Origin: an uncultured Cellvibrio sp.
Lineage (GTDB): Bacteria; Pseudomonadota; Gammaproteobacteria; Pseudomonadales; Cellvibrionaceae
Length of the DNA stretch: 20,972 nt
Direction of reading: 5' to 3'
Assembly (NCBI GenBank): GCA_946480695.1
Contig: CAMLKG010000048.1
Span: 1 to 20,972 of the forward strand
Shown here: in pieces, positions 1 through 7,917 of the stretch
Layout of the letters: each line of letters begins with the position of its first letter
Position numbering within the stretch: the first letter of the stretch is position 1
The notes under the pieces: model-generated
Told to the model about the DNA's origin: nothing
Database searches by the model: none
Seen by the model: the letters and a program-made list of their open reading frames with translations, nothing else
Translations under genes and position numbers: made by a program

Positions 1-125
1 TTGGGGTGGTTTTTTTTCCATTAATTAACTTGTTAATTTTTTTTTTGTTTTTTTTGCTTCTTTTTTTTTTTCCTGGGTGTTTGTTGATTTAAAACCCCGC
101 CTCCTGTACGGGAATCTCGGGATAA
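1..125. other. A/T-tract intergenic region downstream of phoB
   Basis: This stretch follows phoB on the minus strand. On the plus strand it holds T runs of 10 (37-46), 8 (48-55) and 11 (61-71) bases, so the minus strand is almost all purine there. An inverted repeat with 7-base arms (AATTAAC at 23-29, GTTAATT at 32-38) lies beside the tracts. On the minus strand an ATG at 21-19 opens a frame reading M-E-K-K-P-P-Q before the window ends. It could be the start of the next gene, where phoR is usual, but seven codons cannot show that and I see no ribosome-binding site. Confidence 0.5.
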
Positions 126-824
126 TCAGGCTTCGATGCGGGTGGAGAAACGATAACCTGTACCGCGCACGGTCTGGATCAGGTCTTCGTGGCCATCAAT
201 AGTGAGGGCCTTGCGCAAGCGGCGGATATGGACATCGACAGTGCGCTCCTCCACATACACATTGCCCCCCCACACATGATCCAGCAGTTGGCTGCGAGTA
301 TAGGCCCTTTCCTGGTGGGTCAGAAAAAATTCCAGCAAGCGGTATTCGGTCGGTCCCATATCCACCGAGTGGTCGTTGATGGTCACTCGATGGCTGGCGG
401 GGTCCAGGCATAAGCCCTGCACGGTAATCGGGGCTGAATTGATGTGCGGGTCGGCGCGGCGCAATACCGCTTTCAGGCGGGCTACCAATTCGCGCGGGGA
501 AAAGGGTTTGGTGATGTAATCATCGGCCCCCACTTCCAGGCCCTGGATCTTGTTATCTTCCTCACCTTTGGCGGTGAGCATAATGATGGGGATTCCGGCG
601 GTTACTTCATCGCGTTTCAGGCGGCGCGCCAATTCGATACCGCTGGTGCCGGGCATCATCCAATCCAGCAGGATCAGGTCCGGCTTCTCATCGATAATCA
701 GCCCGTGGGCGTCCTGGGCATTGCTCGCCTCCATGACCTGGTATTCAGCCATCTCCAGCGCCACGCGCAACATATCGCGAATTGCGGATTCATCGTCAAC
801 GATCAGAATTTTGCGACCAGTCAT
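126..824 (-). CDS. phoB: Phosphate regulon response regulator PhoB
   Basis: This is an OmpR/PhoB-type response regulator of 232 residues, the usual length. Residues 1-122 form the receiver domain, with acidic pocket D10/D11, phospho-acceptor D54 in the ILLDWMMPG stretch, T84 in MLTA and K106 before P107. Residues 128-230 form the winged-helix DNA-binding domain, including EERTVDVHIRRLRKAL and the GTGYRF end. Phosphorylated by PhoR under phosphate starvation, it would activate Pho-box promoters in the cytoplasm. The region upstream has its own Pho box (905-922), so autoregulation is likely. The next gene on this strand would lie beyond the left edge. Its nearest upstream neighbour on the same strand is ubiA, as I recall for other gammaproteobacteria. 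The product is secure; a paralogous OmpR-type regulator is the only real alternative. Confidence 0.95.
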   Translation of the reverse strand: MTGRKILIVDDESAIRDMLRVALEMAEYQVMEASNAQDAHGLIIDEKPDLILLDWMMPGTSGIELARRLKRDEVTAGIPIIMLTAKGEEDNKIQGLEVGADDYITKPFSPRELVARLKAVLRRADPHINSAPITVQGLCLDPASHRVTINDHSVDMGPTEYRLLEFFLTHQERAYTRSQLLDHVWGGNVYVEERTVDVHIRRLRKALTIDGHEDLIQTVRGTGYRFSTRIEA

Positions 825-1028
825 AGGTATGCTCTGCCTGAAATAACCCTAACCCGCTTCACCCAGTGTGAAGTTATTGTTGCAGCTTATTAAATGAGTT
901 GAGTGTTACACATTTATGACAGGGCTAAAAATTCCCGATTGACCGGTGGCCGCTGTCGAAGCGCGACAGGGTATCCGGCCGATGCCTGTAGGCTGTTTCC
1001 GGTGGGCATTACGCGGATAGGCTAATAA
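825..1028. other. Intergenic region between ubiA and phoB
   Basis: This gap holds the phoB promoter and Pho box in its left half. To the right is a small hairpin, CTGTCG (953-958) and CGACAG (964-969) around a five-base loop. It has no T run and could be a weak terminator or simply a chance fold after ubiA. No protein-coding frame here is convincing. Confidence 0.4.
889..922 (-). promoter_or_regulatory. Pho box and -10 element of the phoB promoter
   Basis: Reading the minus strand from 922 to 905 gives CTGTCATAAATGTGTAAC. The first heptamer is a perfect CTGTCAT, followed by a four-base AT spacer and a second heptamer GTGTAAC that matches CTGTCAC at 5 of 7 positions. A TTTAAT hexamer at 894-889 starts exactly 10 bases further on, the spacing expected when a Pho box replaces the -35 element. 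This predicts a transcript starting near 882 and a leader of about 58 bases before the phoB ATG. Confidence 0.75.
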
Positions 1029-2507
1029 CTAGCTTAGGCCCAAGTCCGCCGCGATGCCTGCGAAAATCGCCAGCCCCACCCAGTTATTGTTCAGGAAAGC
1101 TTTAAAGCAGGCCGCGCGCGTGCGAAAGCGGATCAGCCACTGCTGGTAGGCAAACAGGCCCGCCGCTATGGCTAATCCGGCGTAATAGAATCCGCCCAGC
1201 TCGAAACGGTTACCCACCAGCATCAGGGCATAGAGGGTCATTAGCTGGAGCGCACCGGTAATCAGGCGGTCTTGCTCACCGAACAGGATTGCGGTGGACT
1301 TCACCCCGATTTTAATGTCATCGTCGCGATCCACCATGGCGTAAAAGGTGTCATAAGCGACCGTCCATAACACCACCGCCAGGTAGATTACCCACATATG
1401 CCGGTTGAGTTCGCCCGCTTCCGCGGCATACGCCATGGGGATACCCCAGGCAAACGCGGCTCCCAGCACGACTTGCGGCAAATGGGTATGGCGTTTCATG
1501 AAGGGATAGCAAAAAGCGAGTACCAGCCCACCCACGGAAAGTTTTATGGTGAGTGGATCAGTCATCAGCACCAGCCCAAAGGCGATCAGGGATAAGGTAA
1601 TAAACAGCGTTATGGCCTCCCGACCGGAAACACGGCCCGTCGCCAGCGGACGGTCCTGGGTGCGCTTGACCCGGCCGTCGATATTGCGGTCGGCAAAGTC
1701 ATTGATCACACAGCCCGCCGCCCGCATCACTATGACTCCCAACACAAAAATCACCAGGTTTTTACTACTGGGCACACCTTTGGCCGCAATCCATAACGCC
1801 CAGAGTGTTGGCCACAACAGCAATAAGGTGCCGATAGGGCGGTCCATCCGCATCAAACGCCAGTAGCTGGGTGCCTTCTGGCGCAGATATTGGATAAATC
1901 CGCCAGGTTCCAGGGGTTTGTCAGCCTGCCTAAGGATTTTTGCGGCGTGGCTTTCAGGCGCCGGGATCGGTTGGGGCGGCGAAGCGGGGGTGCTGCCAAC
2001 AGCCGACACTGTTTGGGGTGCGGGCTCTTCCGGGGTTGGCTGGGGAACTGAAGGGCCGTTCACCGGTGCAGGGACAGGCGGAAGTTCGGTGTTTGCTGCT
2101 TTTTTTGCTGCCGGTTTGGTTGATCCGGGTTTTGGGGCGGGGCGCGGTTTAGCCGGTTTTGCGGGAGCGGCGGTTTTTTCCGCGGTAATCGCTGTACCGG
2201 TGGCGGTTTTTGCGCCGGGTGTTTTTTTAACAGTGGCCGCATCCTTTTTTGGCGTAGCAACCTTTGGCGCAACCATTTTTGGCGCCGCCGTGGCTTTTTT
2301 GGCTTCCGTGCCTCGTTTTGCCGTTGGGCCCTGGGGCTCAGCCTCGCCGGCTGGTTTTGTTGCAGGCTTGGCAGCAGCTTTTTTGCGCGCCGCGGGCTTG
2401 GCGGGTGGGGTGTCCACTGCCGGATTATCCAACGCTGGCGCCGTCGCCCCCGTGTCAACTGGCTGGGAGTTGGAAGTTGCGGGTGGATTATTGTCCGGAG
2501 TTGTCAT
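1029..2507 (-). CDS. ubiA: 4-hydroxybenzoate polyprenyltransferase UbiA with a long Ala/Lys/Pro-rich N-terminal extension
   Basis: UbiA attaches the polyprenyl chain to 4-hydroxybenzoate at the inner membrane, the second step of ubiquinone synthesis. With the ATG at 2507 the protein has 492 residues; a TTG 36 bases upstream in the same frame is less likely. The catalytic core is the last 280 or so residues and carries both aspartate motifs: NDFADRNID (about 269-277) and the [13 protein letters not shown] stretch (about 389-401). Several hydrophobic membrane segments surround them. The first 205 or so residues are low-complexity, dominated by Ala, Lys, Pro and Thr with repeated KPA/KKA units like histone H1 or AlgP tails. 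UbiA proteins are usually near 290 residues, so this extension is unusual. The gene lies 58 bases after ubiC on the same strand, so an operon is likely. Confidence 0.93.
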   Translation of the reverse strand: MTTPDNNPPATSNSQPVDTGATAPALDNPAVDTPPAKPAARKKAAAKPATKPAGEAEPQGPTAKRGTEAKKATAAPKMVAPKVATPKKDAATVKKTPGAKTATGTAITAEKTAAPAKPAKPRPAPKPGSTKPAAKKAANTELPPVPAPVNGPSVPQPTPEEPAPQTVSAVGSTPASPPQPIPAPESHAAKILRQADKPLEPGGFIQYLRQKAPSYWRLMRMDRPIGTLLLLWPTLWALWIAAKGVPSSKNLVIFVLGVIVMRAAGCVINDFADRNIDGRVKRTQDRPLATGRVSGREAITLFITLSLIAFGLVLMTDPLTIKLSVGGLVLAFCYPFMKRHTHLPQVVLGAAFAWGIPMAYAAEAGELNRHMWVIYLAVVLWTVAYDTFYAMVDRDDDIKIGVKSTAILFGEQDRLITGALQLMTLYALMLVGNRFELGGFYYAGLAIAAGLFAYQQWLIRFRTRAACFKAFLNNNWVGLAIFAGIAADLGLS

Positions 2508-2565
2508 CGCCAAAACGCCTGTAGCCTTGGTAGTGATATGCAATTACGTGGGGAATTATGCCTTG

Positions 2566-3126
2566 CTACAGGCTGGCGACGAACTCCGGCAGGAATACTT
2601 CGCTAACCAGCAGGGGTTTGGCATGCAGGTAAAACACAGACCTGCGTCCCCAAAGTACTTCAGGACCGGCTAGTTCAGCCGGGACATAGGCATGATCGCT
2701 GCTAATCCGCGCAATCGCAATCGGACTGCGTAACAAGTGTGGCTGACTGAACAGAAACGCTCCCAGGGGACGATTGGCCTGTTTGCGCAAATGGCGTAAT
2801 TCTCCGGTCAGGCTGGACAGCGGAAGCAGGCTGCGCGCGAACACCCAGGGTTGATTGTCCCCCCTAAGCACTACCTCGCGGACCAACGCCAAACTGCTGC
2901 TGGAAATGCCCAATGCCTTGCACTCATCCAGGCCGGGGCGGCCAATCGCTTGCCGTATCACCTCTACCTGGAAACGCCCCCTGCTTTTTGCAATCAGCCG
3001 CGCGGTCAGCGAACCCGGATCAGTAAGCCAGCTTAGCAATGATCGGGATGGCCGAATCGACCTTGGCCATTTATCGAGGGGGCGCCATAACAAGCGTGTG
3101 GCGCGGTGGTGGGCAATGCGGGGCAA
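2566..3126 (-). CDS. ubiC: Chorismate pyruvate-lyase UbiC
   Basis: UbiC converts chorismate to 4-hydroxybenzoate and pyruvate, the committed step of ubiquinone synthesis, in the cytoplasm. Family features are the LTDPGSLTARL stretch near the N-terminus, REVVLRGDNQPWVFARS with the conserved Arg, PLGAFLF, and WGRRSVF followed by KPLLVSEVFLP with the conserved Glu. I chose a TTG start at 3126 because AGGAG (3137-3133) sits six bases upstream of it, giving 186 residues, close to the family length. An in-frame ATG at 3171 gives 201 residues but has no visible ribosome-binding site. Its product feeds UbiA, encoded directly downstream. The identity is firm; the start is less certain. Confidence 0.9.
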   Translation of the reverse strand: MPRIAHHRATRLLWRPLDKWPRSIRPSRSLLSWLTDPGSLTARLIAKSRGRFQVEVIRQAIGRPGLDECKALGISSSSLALVREVVLRGDNQPWVFARSLLPLSSLTGELRHLRKQANRPLGAFLFSQPHLLRSPIAIARISSDHAYVPAELAGPEVLWGRRSVFYLHAKPLLVSEVFLPEFVASL

Positions 3127-3132
3127 TCCAAA

Positions 3133-3137
3133 CTCCT
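3133..3137 (-). promoter_or_regulatory. Ribosome-binding site favouring a TTG start for ubiC
   Basis: The minus strand reads AGGAG here, six bases before the TTG at 3126-3124. The alternative ATG at 3171 has only an A/T-rich sequence upstream. The site therefore decides the proposed ubiC start. Confidence 0.55.
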
Positions 3138-3302
3138 GTTTTTTCCGGGGTGATGGCGGATAAATAATCATTGAATTTATTTGACGCGCGGCAGTTTATC
3201 AGCTTGGCGTTGGCGGCGGACGGAAAATGCCATGGCAAGTCTGCCGTAACCGCGTTAATGCAGGTAAACTTCCGGTGCGATTCAATATTTAGGAGAAGAA
3301 AT

Positions 3303-3578
3303 ATGCACAAGACCGATATAGTTGTAGCCTTGGCCAATAATACTGATCTGGGGGTTAACAAGGCTGACCTGGTGGTGTCGGCGTTTATTGAGCAAATCAC
3401 CAATGCGCTGGCGCGCGGGGAATCGGTGGCATTGCTCGGTTTCGGGACATTCAATGTCAGTGAGCGCGCCGCCCGTGAAGGCCGCAATCCGCAAACCGGT
3501 GCGACCATCCAGATTGCCGCCAGCAAGACTGTCACCTTCAAAGCGGGTAAAGCCCTGAAAGACGCGGTTAACGAGTAA
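3303..3578 (+). CDS. HU-family histone-like DNA-binding protein
   Basis: This 91-residue protein matches the full length of bacterial HU/IHF proteins, small dimers that bend and compact DNA. It opens MHKTDIVVALA, like HU, contains the conserved LLGFGTFNV core and the DNA-binding arm with GRNPQTGATIQIAASK, and ends in GKALKDAV. GRNPQTG followed by IAAS resembles HU more than IHF. The ATG at 3303 is chosen because AGGAGAAG lies just upstream; the frame stays open back to 3171, but that part lacks family similarity. It is divergent from ubiC. I cannot tell from sequence alone whether it is the hupA- or hupB-type copy. Confidence 0.93.
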   Translation: MHKTDIVVALANNTDLGVNKADLVVSAFIEQITNALARGESVALLGFGTFNVSERAAREGRNPQTGATIQIAASKTVTFKAGKALKDAVNE

Positions 3579-3588
3579 CCCTTCCCCT

Positions 3589-3608
3589 GGCGGCAGGACC
3601 ATGCCGCC
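3589..3608 (+). terminator. Hairpin after the HU gene
   Basis: GGCGGCA (3589-3595) pairs perfectly with TGCCGCC (3602-3608) around a six-base loop, starting 10 bases after the HU stop codon. There is no T run, so it may be a weak terminator, an mRNA-stabilising 3' hairpin, or part of the leader of the next gene. Confidence 0.35.
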
Positions 3609-3649
3609 CTCACCCGTTCACCTAACAATAATTTTTCGGAAAACCTGCA

Positions 3650-4945
3650 ATGTCATTAACCAATAAAATCCTGGTGGGTATGGTGCTGGGTGCGATTGTC
3701 GGGGTAATTTTCAATGTGTCATTGGGCGATTCACCGGAGCGGGCGACACAAGGCTTCGCCTCCTGGATGGAGGTATACGTCATCAATGGATTGTTCGATG
3801 TCATTGGCCAGATTTTTATCGCCTCGTTAAAGCTCCTGGTCGTTCCCCTGGTGTTTGTATCCATTGTGTGTGGCGCCGCCGCATTGGGTGGCCAGAGTCG
3901 CATGGGCGCCTTGGCGGGCAAAACGCTCGGGTTATACGTTTGTTGCACTTCATTTGCGGTAGCGCTTTCAATTGCCTGTGCGGAACTGATCCAGCCAGGG
4001 GCGGAAATAGGCATACCGACAGCGAGCAATTTCACTGCGCCGGAAATTCCTTCCATCAAACAAACCCTGATTGAAATTGTGCCGAGCAATCCACTGCAAT
4101 CCATGGTTGAAACCAACATGTTGCAGATCATTATTTTTTCAATTTTGTTGGGCCTGGCTATTTCACGCACCGGTGGTGAAGCCTCCGGCAATATGATTCT
4201 ATTTTTTAACAACCTGAACGATGTGATTATCAAAATGGTGATGATGCTCATGCAACTTGCGCCCTACGGCGTGTTTTGCTTGTTGGCAAAATTATTTGCA
4301 TCATTGGGAATCGGGGTCATCCTCGATTTGGCAAAATATTTTTTTACCGTCGTGTTTGTTTTGTTCCTGCATGGAATAGGTTTCTACGGTTTCCTGATCA
4401 GGATCCTTTCCGGGTTGAACCCGGTGGTATTCTTCAGGAAAATGCAAAAAGTAATGTTGTTTGCATTCAGCACCGCATCAAGCAATGCCACCATTCCCAT
4501 CACATTGCGCACGGTTGAGCACGATTTGGGTGTAGACAACAGGGTCGCCAGCTTTTCAATCCCCTTGGGTGCGACTATCAATATGGATGGCACTGCCATC
4601 ATGCAAGGTGTTGCTACGGTTTTTATTGCACAAGCCTACAATATCGATATCGGCATCGCCGGATATTTGATGGTGGTGTTAACCGCAACACTCGCTTCCA
4701 TTGGAACTGCCGGTGTACCGGGTGTGGGTTTGGTGACCTTGACGATGGTATTGCAATCGGTGGGCTTACCGGTTGAAGGCATCGCGTTGATAATCGGTGT
4801 CGATCGCTTATTGGATATGATCCGTACCGGTGTCAATGTGGCGGGTGATGCGGTTGTTGCCGTCATAGTGGCGAAAAGCGAGAAATTGCTGGATGTTGAG
4901 CGTTACAACAATACAAAACTCAATGTGGAAAATGAACCAGTATAG
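3650..4945 (+). CDS. Sodium (or proton):glutamate/dicarboxylate symporter, DAACS family
   Basis: This 431-residue inner-membrane protein belongs to the GltP/DctA/GltPh family, which couples uptake of acidic amino acids or dicarboxylates to Na+ or H+. It shows the serine-rich hairpin STASSNATIP (274-283), the cation-site motif NMDGT (311-315), the second hairpin GTAGVPG (352-358), and a final helix with D385, D389, R392, N396 and D400. R392 aligns with the arginine that binds the substrate side-chain carboxylate in GltPh, which points to glutamate/aspartate or a related acidic substrate rather than a neutral one. The start follows a GGAA about ten bases upstream. It lies 71 bases after the HU gene and ends just before a strong terminator. 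Exact substrate and coupling ion cannot be read from the sequence. Confidence 0.9.
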   Translation: MSLTNKILVGMVLGAIVGVIFNVSLGDSPERATQGFASWMEVYVINGLFDVIGQIFIASLKLLVVPLVFVSIVCGAAALGGQSRMGALAGKTLGLYVCCTSFAVALSIACAELIQPGAEIGIPTASNFTAPEIPSIKQTLIEIVPSNPLQSMVETNMLQIIIFSILLGLAISRTGGEASGNMILFFNNLNDVIIKMVMMLMQLAPYGVFCLLAKLFASLGIGVILDLAKYFFTVVFVLFLHGIGFYGFLIRILSGLNPVVFFRKMQKVMLFAFSTASSNATIPITLRTVEHDLGVDNRVASFSIPLGATINMDGTAIMQGVATVFIAQAYNIDIGIAGYLMVVLTATLASIGTAGVPGVGLVTLTMVLQSVGLPVEGIALIIGVDRLLDMIRTGVNVAGDAVVAVIVAKSEKLLDVERYNNTKLNVENEPV

Positions 4946-4966
4946 GTTGTGGTAAAAAAATCAAAT

Positions 4967-4998
4967 AAAAAAACGAATGCATCGGCATTCGTTTTTTT
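4967..4998. terminator. Bidirectional rho-independent terminator
   Basis: A perfect 14-base-pair stem (4967-4980 with 4985-4998) surrounds the four-base loop ATCG. It has seven A on the left and seven T on the right, so it works as a hairpin plus T run on both strands. It separates the symporter gene from the convergent gene at 5011-5706. Confidence 0.92.
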
Positions 4999-5010
4999 GC
5001 TGCAACAAAA

Positions 5011-5706
5011 TCAATGTTTTGTCGGTGTATCCGTATCAAATTCCACGCTGATTGCCAGGTCATCGGTCAGGCAGGGCCAGCGCTCCAACTCCTGTTGCCA
5101 GCCTTTATTCCTGTGGGTATCCACATACGTGGAAAAATTCTTTCCATCAAACTTGTGTTCATTAAGTAAGAGTTCTGCTGAGAACAACACCGCCTGATCC
5201 AATTCGTTGGCGAAGGGTTCACCGATTAATTCATGGGCAATCACATTGGCCACGGTCATATCCATAGGCGCGAGCGGAATCCCGCTCTTGGCCATAAACC
5301 GGTCATTCACTTCTTCCAACAAACGGTGGGCAAGGTAGGCTTCGTCCAGCAGTGCTTCCAACTGGCTGTGTGGGTCAATAATTGAAGGTGGTGATAAAAA
5401 ATAATCGCTGGCAATTTTTAACAGCGGTTCCACTTCATGATAAATACCGGCTTCCTGCGCCATGGAGCGAATGGCATCAATAAAATCGGGAACGTGCTTG
5501 ATATAGCGCAGGATAAAATCAGCAAGGCCTTTAGTTGCCTGGTCTTCCGGTAACTTAATTGCGGTGTGTAAATTGGCTCTGCGGCATTCGACAAATTCGA
5601 TTAGCTTTCCCGAAGCGGAATCCTGGGCTTGCGCTTGGGCAATCAGTTCGCGAATGGGATTCAAGTTGTTCAAGCTCAATCTCTGGTAATAATTGTAAGT
5701 AATCAC
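5011..5706 (-). CDS. Conserved-looking protein of unknown function, 231 residues
   Basis: I do not recognise this protein. It starts at GTG (5706) with AAGGA (5719-5715) eight bases upstream, which supports the gene and its start. The sequence has no signal peptide or membrane segment and is acidic and probably mainly helical, with long amphipathic stretches such as LADFILRYIKHVPDFIDAIR (60-79) and LEALLDEAYLAHRLLEEVND (116-135). It has the general look of a cytoplasmic all-alpha protein. A region around MTVANVIAHELIGEPFANEL holds the only HEL triplet, but this is not a full HExxH zinc-protease motif. It is convergent with the symporter gene and shares its terminator. The gene is real in my view; the function is unknown. 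Confidence 0.8.
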   Translation of the reverse strand: MITYNYYQRLSLNNLNPIRELIAQAQAQDSASGKLIEFVECRRANLHTAIKLPEDQATKGLADFILRYIKHVPDFIDAIRSMAQEAGIYHEVEPLLKIASDYFLSPPSIIDPHSQLEALLDEAYLAHRLLEEVNDRFMAKSGIPLAPMDMTVANVIAHELIGEPFANELDQAVLFSAELLLNEHKFDGKNFSTYVDTHRNKGWQQELERWPCLTDDLAISVEFDTDTPTKH

Positions 5707-5820
5707 AGTGGTAGTCCTTCAGGGCGCGAGATTCATTAATCGCGTTTTAAAAGTAAACCATGATTGAACAAACGCAAGCGCGTCTTAATACCGACTTTTT
5801 ATAAGAAATTGGGCAACCGC

Positions 5821-5856
5821 AAAAATGAACCTGACAGCACATTTTATGCCATCAGG
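5821..5856 (-). terminator. Probable rho-independent terminator of the beta-barrel gene
   Basis: On the minus strand a 10-pair stem (5856-5847 with 5839-5830, two G-U pairs) closes a seven-base loop and is followed by TTCATTTTT. It lies 20 bases after the stop of the gene at 5877-6497. Confidence 0.6.
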
Positions 5857-5876
5857 GTCGGTTAAATGACGGGATA

Positions 5877-6497
5877 TCAGAAGGCGCCGGAAATCTTCAA
5901 GCGCAATGTGTTATCAAGGTCGCCGCTGAAATATTGTTGGAATTGCAAGCTAAGATCAATTGAGCCCAGGGTTTGGCCCACACCCAACACACCATAAACG
6001 CCGCCATCGATTTCAATATCTTCCGAATAACAATTGCTGCAATTACTGATGCTGCGTTCGGAGCCGAGTATGCCACTGACACCCCCGCGCACGCTGAAGA
6101 AACTCATGTTGTCTTGCCCGAAACGGTATTTAGGGCCGTATTCGGCAAACAGCATAAAGGCGTTTGCGTCAGAGTCTTCATAGCCCTCGTAACCCCACCA
6201 GTCTTCAACGTATTGGGAAAACTCGGCGTTATCGCGATAGAACAATACGCTGGCGCCCAGCGACAGGGTGTTTTCACTATCACTCGCGTAATATTCAGCG
6301 GCACCGCCGATAGCGAAGGCGGTATCTTCTATCCACTGTTCGGCGGCGGCTTCCTTGTCGATATTGACGTGGTCTATGTGGCCGGACCAACTCCAGCCGG
6401 TCTGGCGGGCGTTATTTGGGTCGGGTTGGGCAAAAACGGCCTGGCTGGCGATAAGGCAACTGCCGAGCAGCATGGGGGTCATCAGGGAATTAAACAT
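5877..6497 (-). CDS. Small predicted outer-membrane beta-barrel protein
   Basis: With the ATG at 6497 this is a 206-residue precursor. Residues 1-23 form a typical Sec signal peptide ending VFA, with cleavage before Q24. The mature part alternates polar and hydrophobic residues, is rich in Gly, Tyr and Phe, and ends in Phe (KISGAF), the usual signal for assembly of outer-membrane barrels. Its length of about 183 mature residues fits an eight-stranded OmpA/OmpX/OmpW-like barrel. A CSNC motif (C153, C156) may lie in an extracellular loop and could form a disulfide. A longer frame starts at 6560, but it would put 21 non-signal residues ahead of the signal peptide. It is divergent from hisB. The function is not assignable; a structural or adhesion role is only a guess. 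Confidence 0.72.
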   Translation of the reverse strand: MFNSLMTPMLLGSCLIASQAVFAQPDPNNARQTGWSWSGHIDHVNIDKEAAAEQWIEDTAFAIGGAAEYYASDSENTLSLGASVLFYRDNAEFSQYVEDWWGYEGYEDSDANAFMLFAEYGPKYRFGQDNMSFFSVRGGVSGILGSERSISNCSNCYSEDIEIDGGVYGVLGVGQTLGSIDLSLQFQQYFSGDLDNTLRLKISGAF

Positions 6498-6631
6498 AGT
6501 ATGGTCCCATAGGAGTGAGTGGGGGCAGGCTTTTCTGCAACCTGAAAGGATTTTGCTCATCCAAATCTGTACATCAACTTAACAATTACACATATAGCAA
6601 GGCATCCCGTGAATTCAGCGCGCCAAGTCTA

Positions 6632-6637
6632 TATAAT
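6632..6637 (+). promoter_or_regulatory. Candidate -10 element for the his genes
   Basis: A perfect TATAAT lies 33 bases upstream of the hisB ATG in the divergent gap. No good -35 hexamer is visible at the usual distance, so either an activator helps or this is chance. I see no histidine-codon leader peptide of the enteric attenuator type. Confidence 0.4.
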
Positions 6638-6670
6638 TTGCGCTCTTTGTATCAGCTTGCGAGCCTTCCT

Positions 6671-7264
6671 ATGTCCGACCGTATCGCCCAGGTCACCCGC
6701 AACACCCTGGAAACCAAAATCAGCGTCAGCCTTAACCTGGATGGTGGCGGTAAAGGTGTGTTTAACACGGGTGTACCCTTCCTTGAACATATGATGGACC
6801 AAATTGCCCGCCACGGTATGATCGACCTGGAGGTAACCTGCGATGGCGATACGCATATCGATGACCATCATTCAGTGGAAGACATAGGCATTACTATCGG
6901 CCAGGCCATCGCCAAAGCGGTCGGTGACAAAAAAGGCATCCGCCGCTATGGCCATGCCTATGTACCGCTGGATGAAGCCCTGTCGCGCGTGGTGATCGAT
7001 TTCTCCGGTCGTCCTGGCCTGGTGATGCAAATCCCCTTTACCCAAAAGCGTATCGGCCAGTTCGATACCGAGTTGTTCTGGGAGTTCTTCCAGGGCTTCG
7101 TCAACCATGCCGGCGTTACCCTGCATGTGGACAACCTGCGTGGCCACAACGCCCATCACCAGATTGAAACGGTGTTTAAAGCCTTTGGCCGGGCCTTGCG
7201 CATGGCTTTGGAAAAAGACCCCCGTATGGACGGCATTATGCCTTCAACTAAAGGTAGCCTCTAA
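6671..7264 (+). CDS. hisB: Imidazoleglycerol-phosphate dehydratase HisB
   Basis: HisB removes water from imidazole-glycerol phosphate to give imidazole-acetol phosphate, a late step of histidine synthesis, in the cytoplasm. The 197-residue protein is the monofunctional form, without the histidinol-phosphatase domain of E. coli. It has the metal-binding histidine motifs [13 protein letters not shown] (37-49), DDHHSVED (64-71) and GHNAHHQIE further on, plus the C-terminal STKGSL. The ATG at 6671 gives the family's usual length, although the frame is open further upstream. It is the first gene of hisB-hisH-hisA-hisF, and hisH starts three bases after its stop. Confidence 0.97.
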   Translation: MSDRIAQVTRNTLETKISVSLNLDGGGKGVFNTGVPFLEHMMDQIARHGMIDLEVTCDGDTHIDDHHSVEDIGITIGQAIAKAVGDKKGIRRYGHAYVPLDEALSRVVIDFSGRPGLVMQIPFTQKRIGQFDTELFWEFFQGFVNHAGVTLHVDNLRGHNAHHQIETVFKAFGRALRMALEKDPRMDGIMPSTKGSL

Positions 7265-7266
7265 GC

Positions 7267-7917
7267 ATGACCCAACAAACAGTCGCCGTCATCGACTATG
7301 GCATGGGCAATTTGCACTCGGTCAAGAGCGCCCTTGAACATGTGGCACCCGAACAACAGGTTGTCGTGACCGCCGATCCCGCTGTCGTTGCCGCCGCTGA
7401 CCGGGTGATATTCCCGGGCGTAGGCGCGATCCGCGATTGCATGGCGGAAATCAAGCGCCTGGGATTCGATAAGTTGTTGCGCGAACAGGTTGCCACCGGC
7501 AAACCGGTGCTGGGGATTTGTGTAGGGATGCAGGCGCTGATGGACCACAGTGAGGAAAATAGCGGTGTGGATTGTATCGGCATACTTCCCGGCCAGGTGA
7601 AGTTCTTCGGTGAACACCATAAGGATGCCGAAGGTAGCGCGTTAAAAGTCCCGCATATGGGTTGGAACCAGGTGCATCACAATTCCCACCCGCTTTGGGC
7701 CGATATTCCCCAGGATGCGCGTTTTTATTTCGTGCACAGTTTCTATATCCGCGCCGGTGAGCCTGGGTTGGTGGCAGCGACTTGTGACTATGGAGTGGAG
7801 TTCCATGCCGCTTTAACCCGTGGCAATTTGTTTGCGGTGCAATTCCATCCGGAAAAAAGCCACACCGCCGGCCTGCAACTGCTGAAGAATTTTTTACATT
7901 GGGATGGCAAGGCGTAG
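7267..7917 (+). CDS. hisH: Imidazole-glycerol-phosphate synthase glutaminase subunit HisH
   Basis: HisH hydrolyses glutamine and passes the ammonia to HisF for imidazole ring formation. The 216-residue protein is a class I glutamine amidotransferase with catalytic C85 in GICVGMQ and H194/E196 in QFHPEKS, and the VIFPGVGA oxyanion-loop region near 47-54. It starts two bases after the hisB stop, so the two are probably translationally coupled. Its last codons (Lys-Ala-stop) run into a palindromic element whose left arm GTAGGTTGGGCAG provides the TAG stop. Confidence 0.96.
   Translation: MTQQTVAVIDYGMGNLHSVKSALEHVAPEQQVVVTADPAVVAAADRVIFPGVGAIRDCMAEIKRLGFDKLLREQVATGKPVLGICVGMQALMDHSEENSGVDCIGILPGQVKFFGEHHKDAEGSALKVPHMGWNQVHHNSHPLWADIPQDARFYFVHSFYIRAGEPGLVAATCDYGVEFHAALTRGNLFAVQFHPEKSHTAGLQLLKNFLHWDGKA

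Noticed and set aside
1918..2673. Open frame of 251 codons on the plus strand opposite the ubiA extension
   Set aside because: It is a Gly/Ala/Val/Phe-rich mirror of the Ala/Lys/Pro repeats and has no start signal. This also means low complexity alone does not prove which strand codes, but continuity with the UbiA core decides it.
3171..3302. N-terminal extension of the HU gene from an upstream ATG
   Set aside because: The frame is open, but the extra 44 residues do not resemble HU proteins, and AGGAGAAG directly precedes the ATG at 3303.
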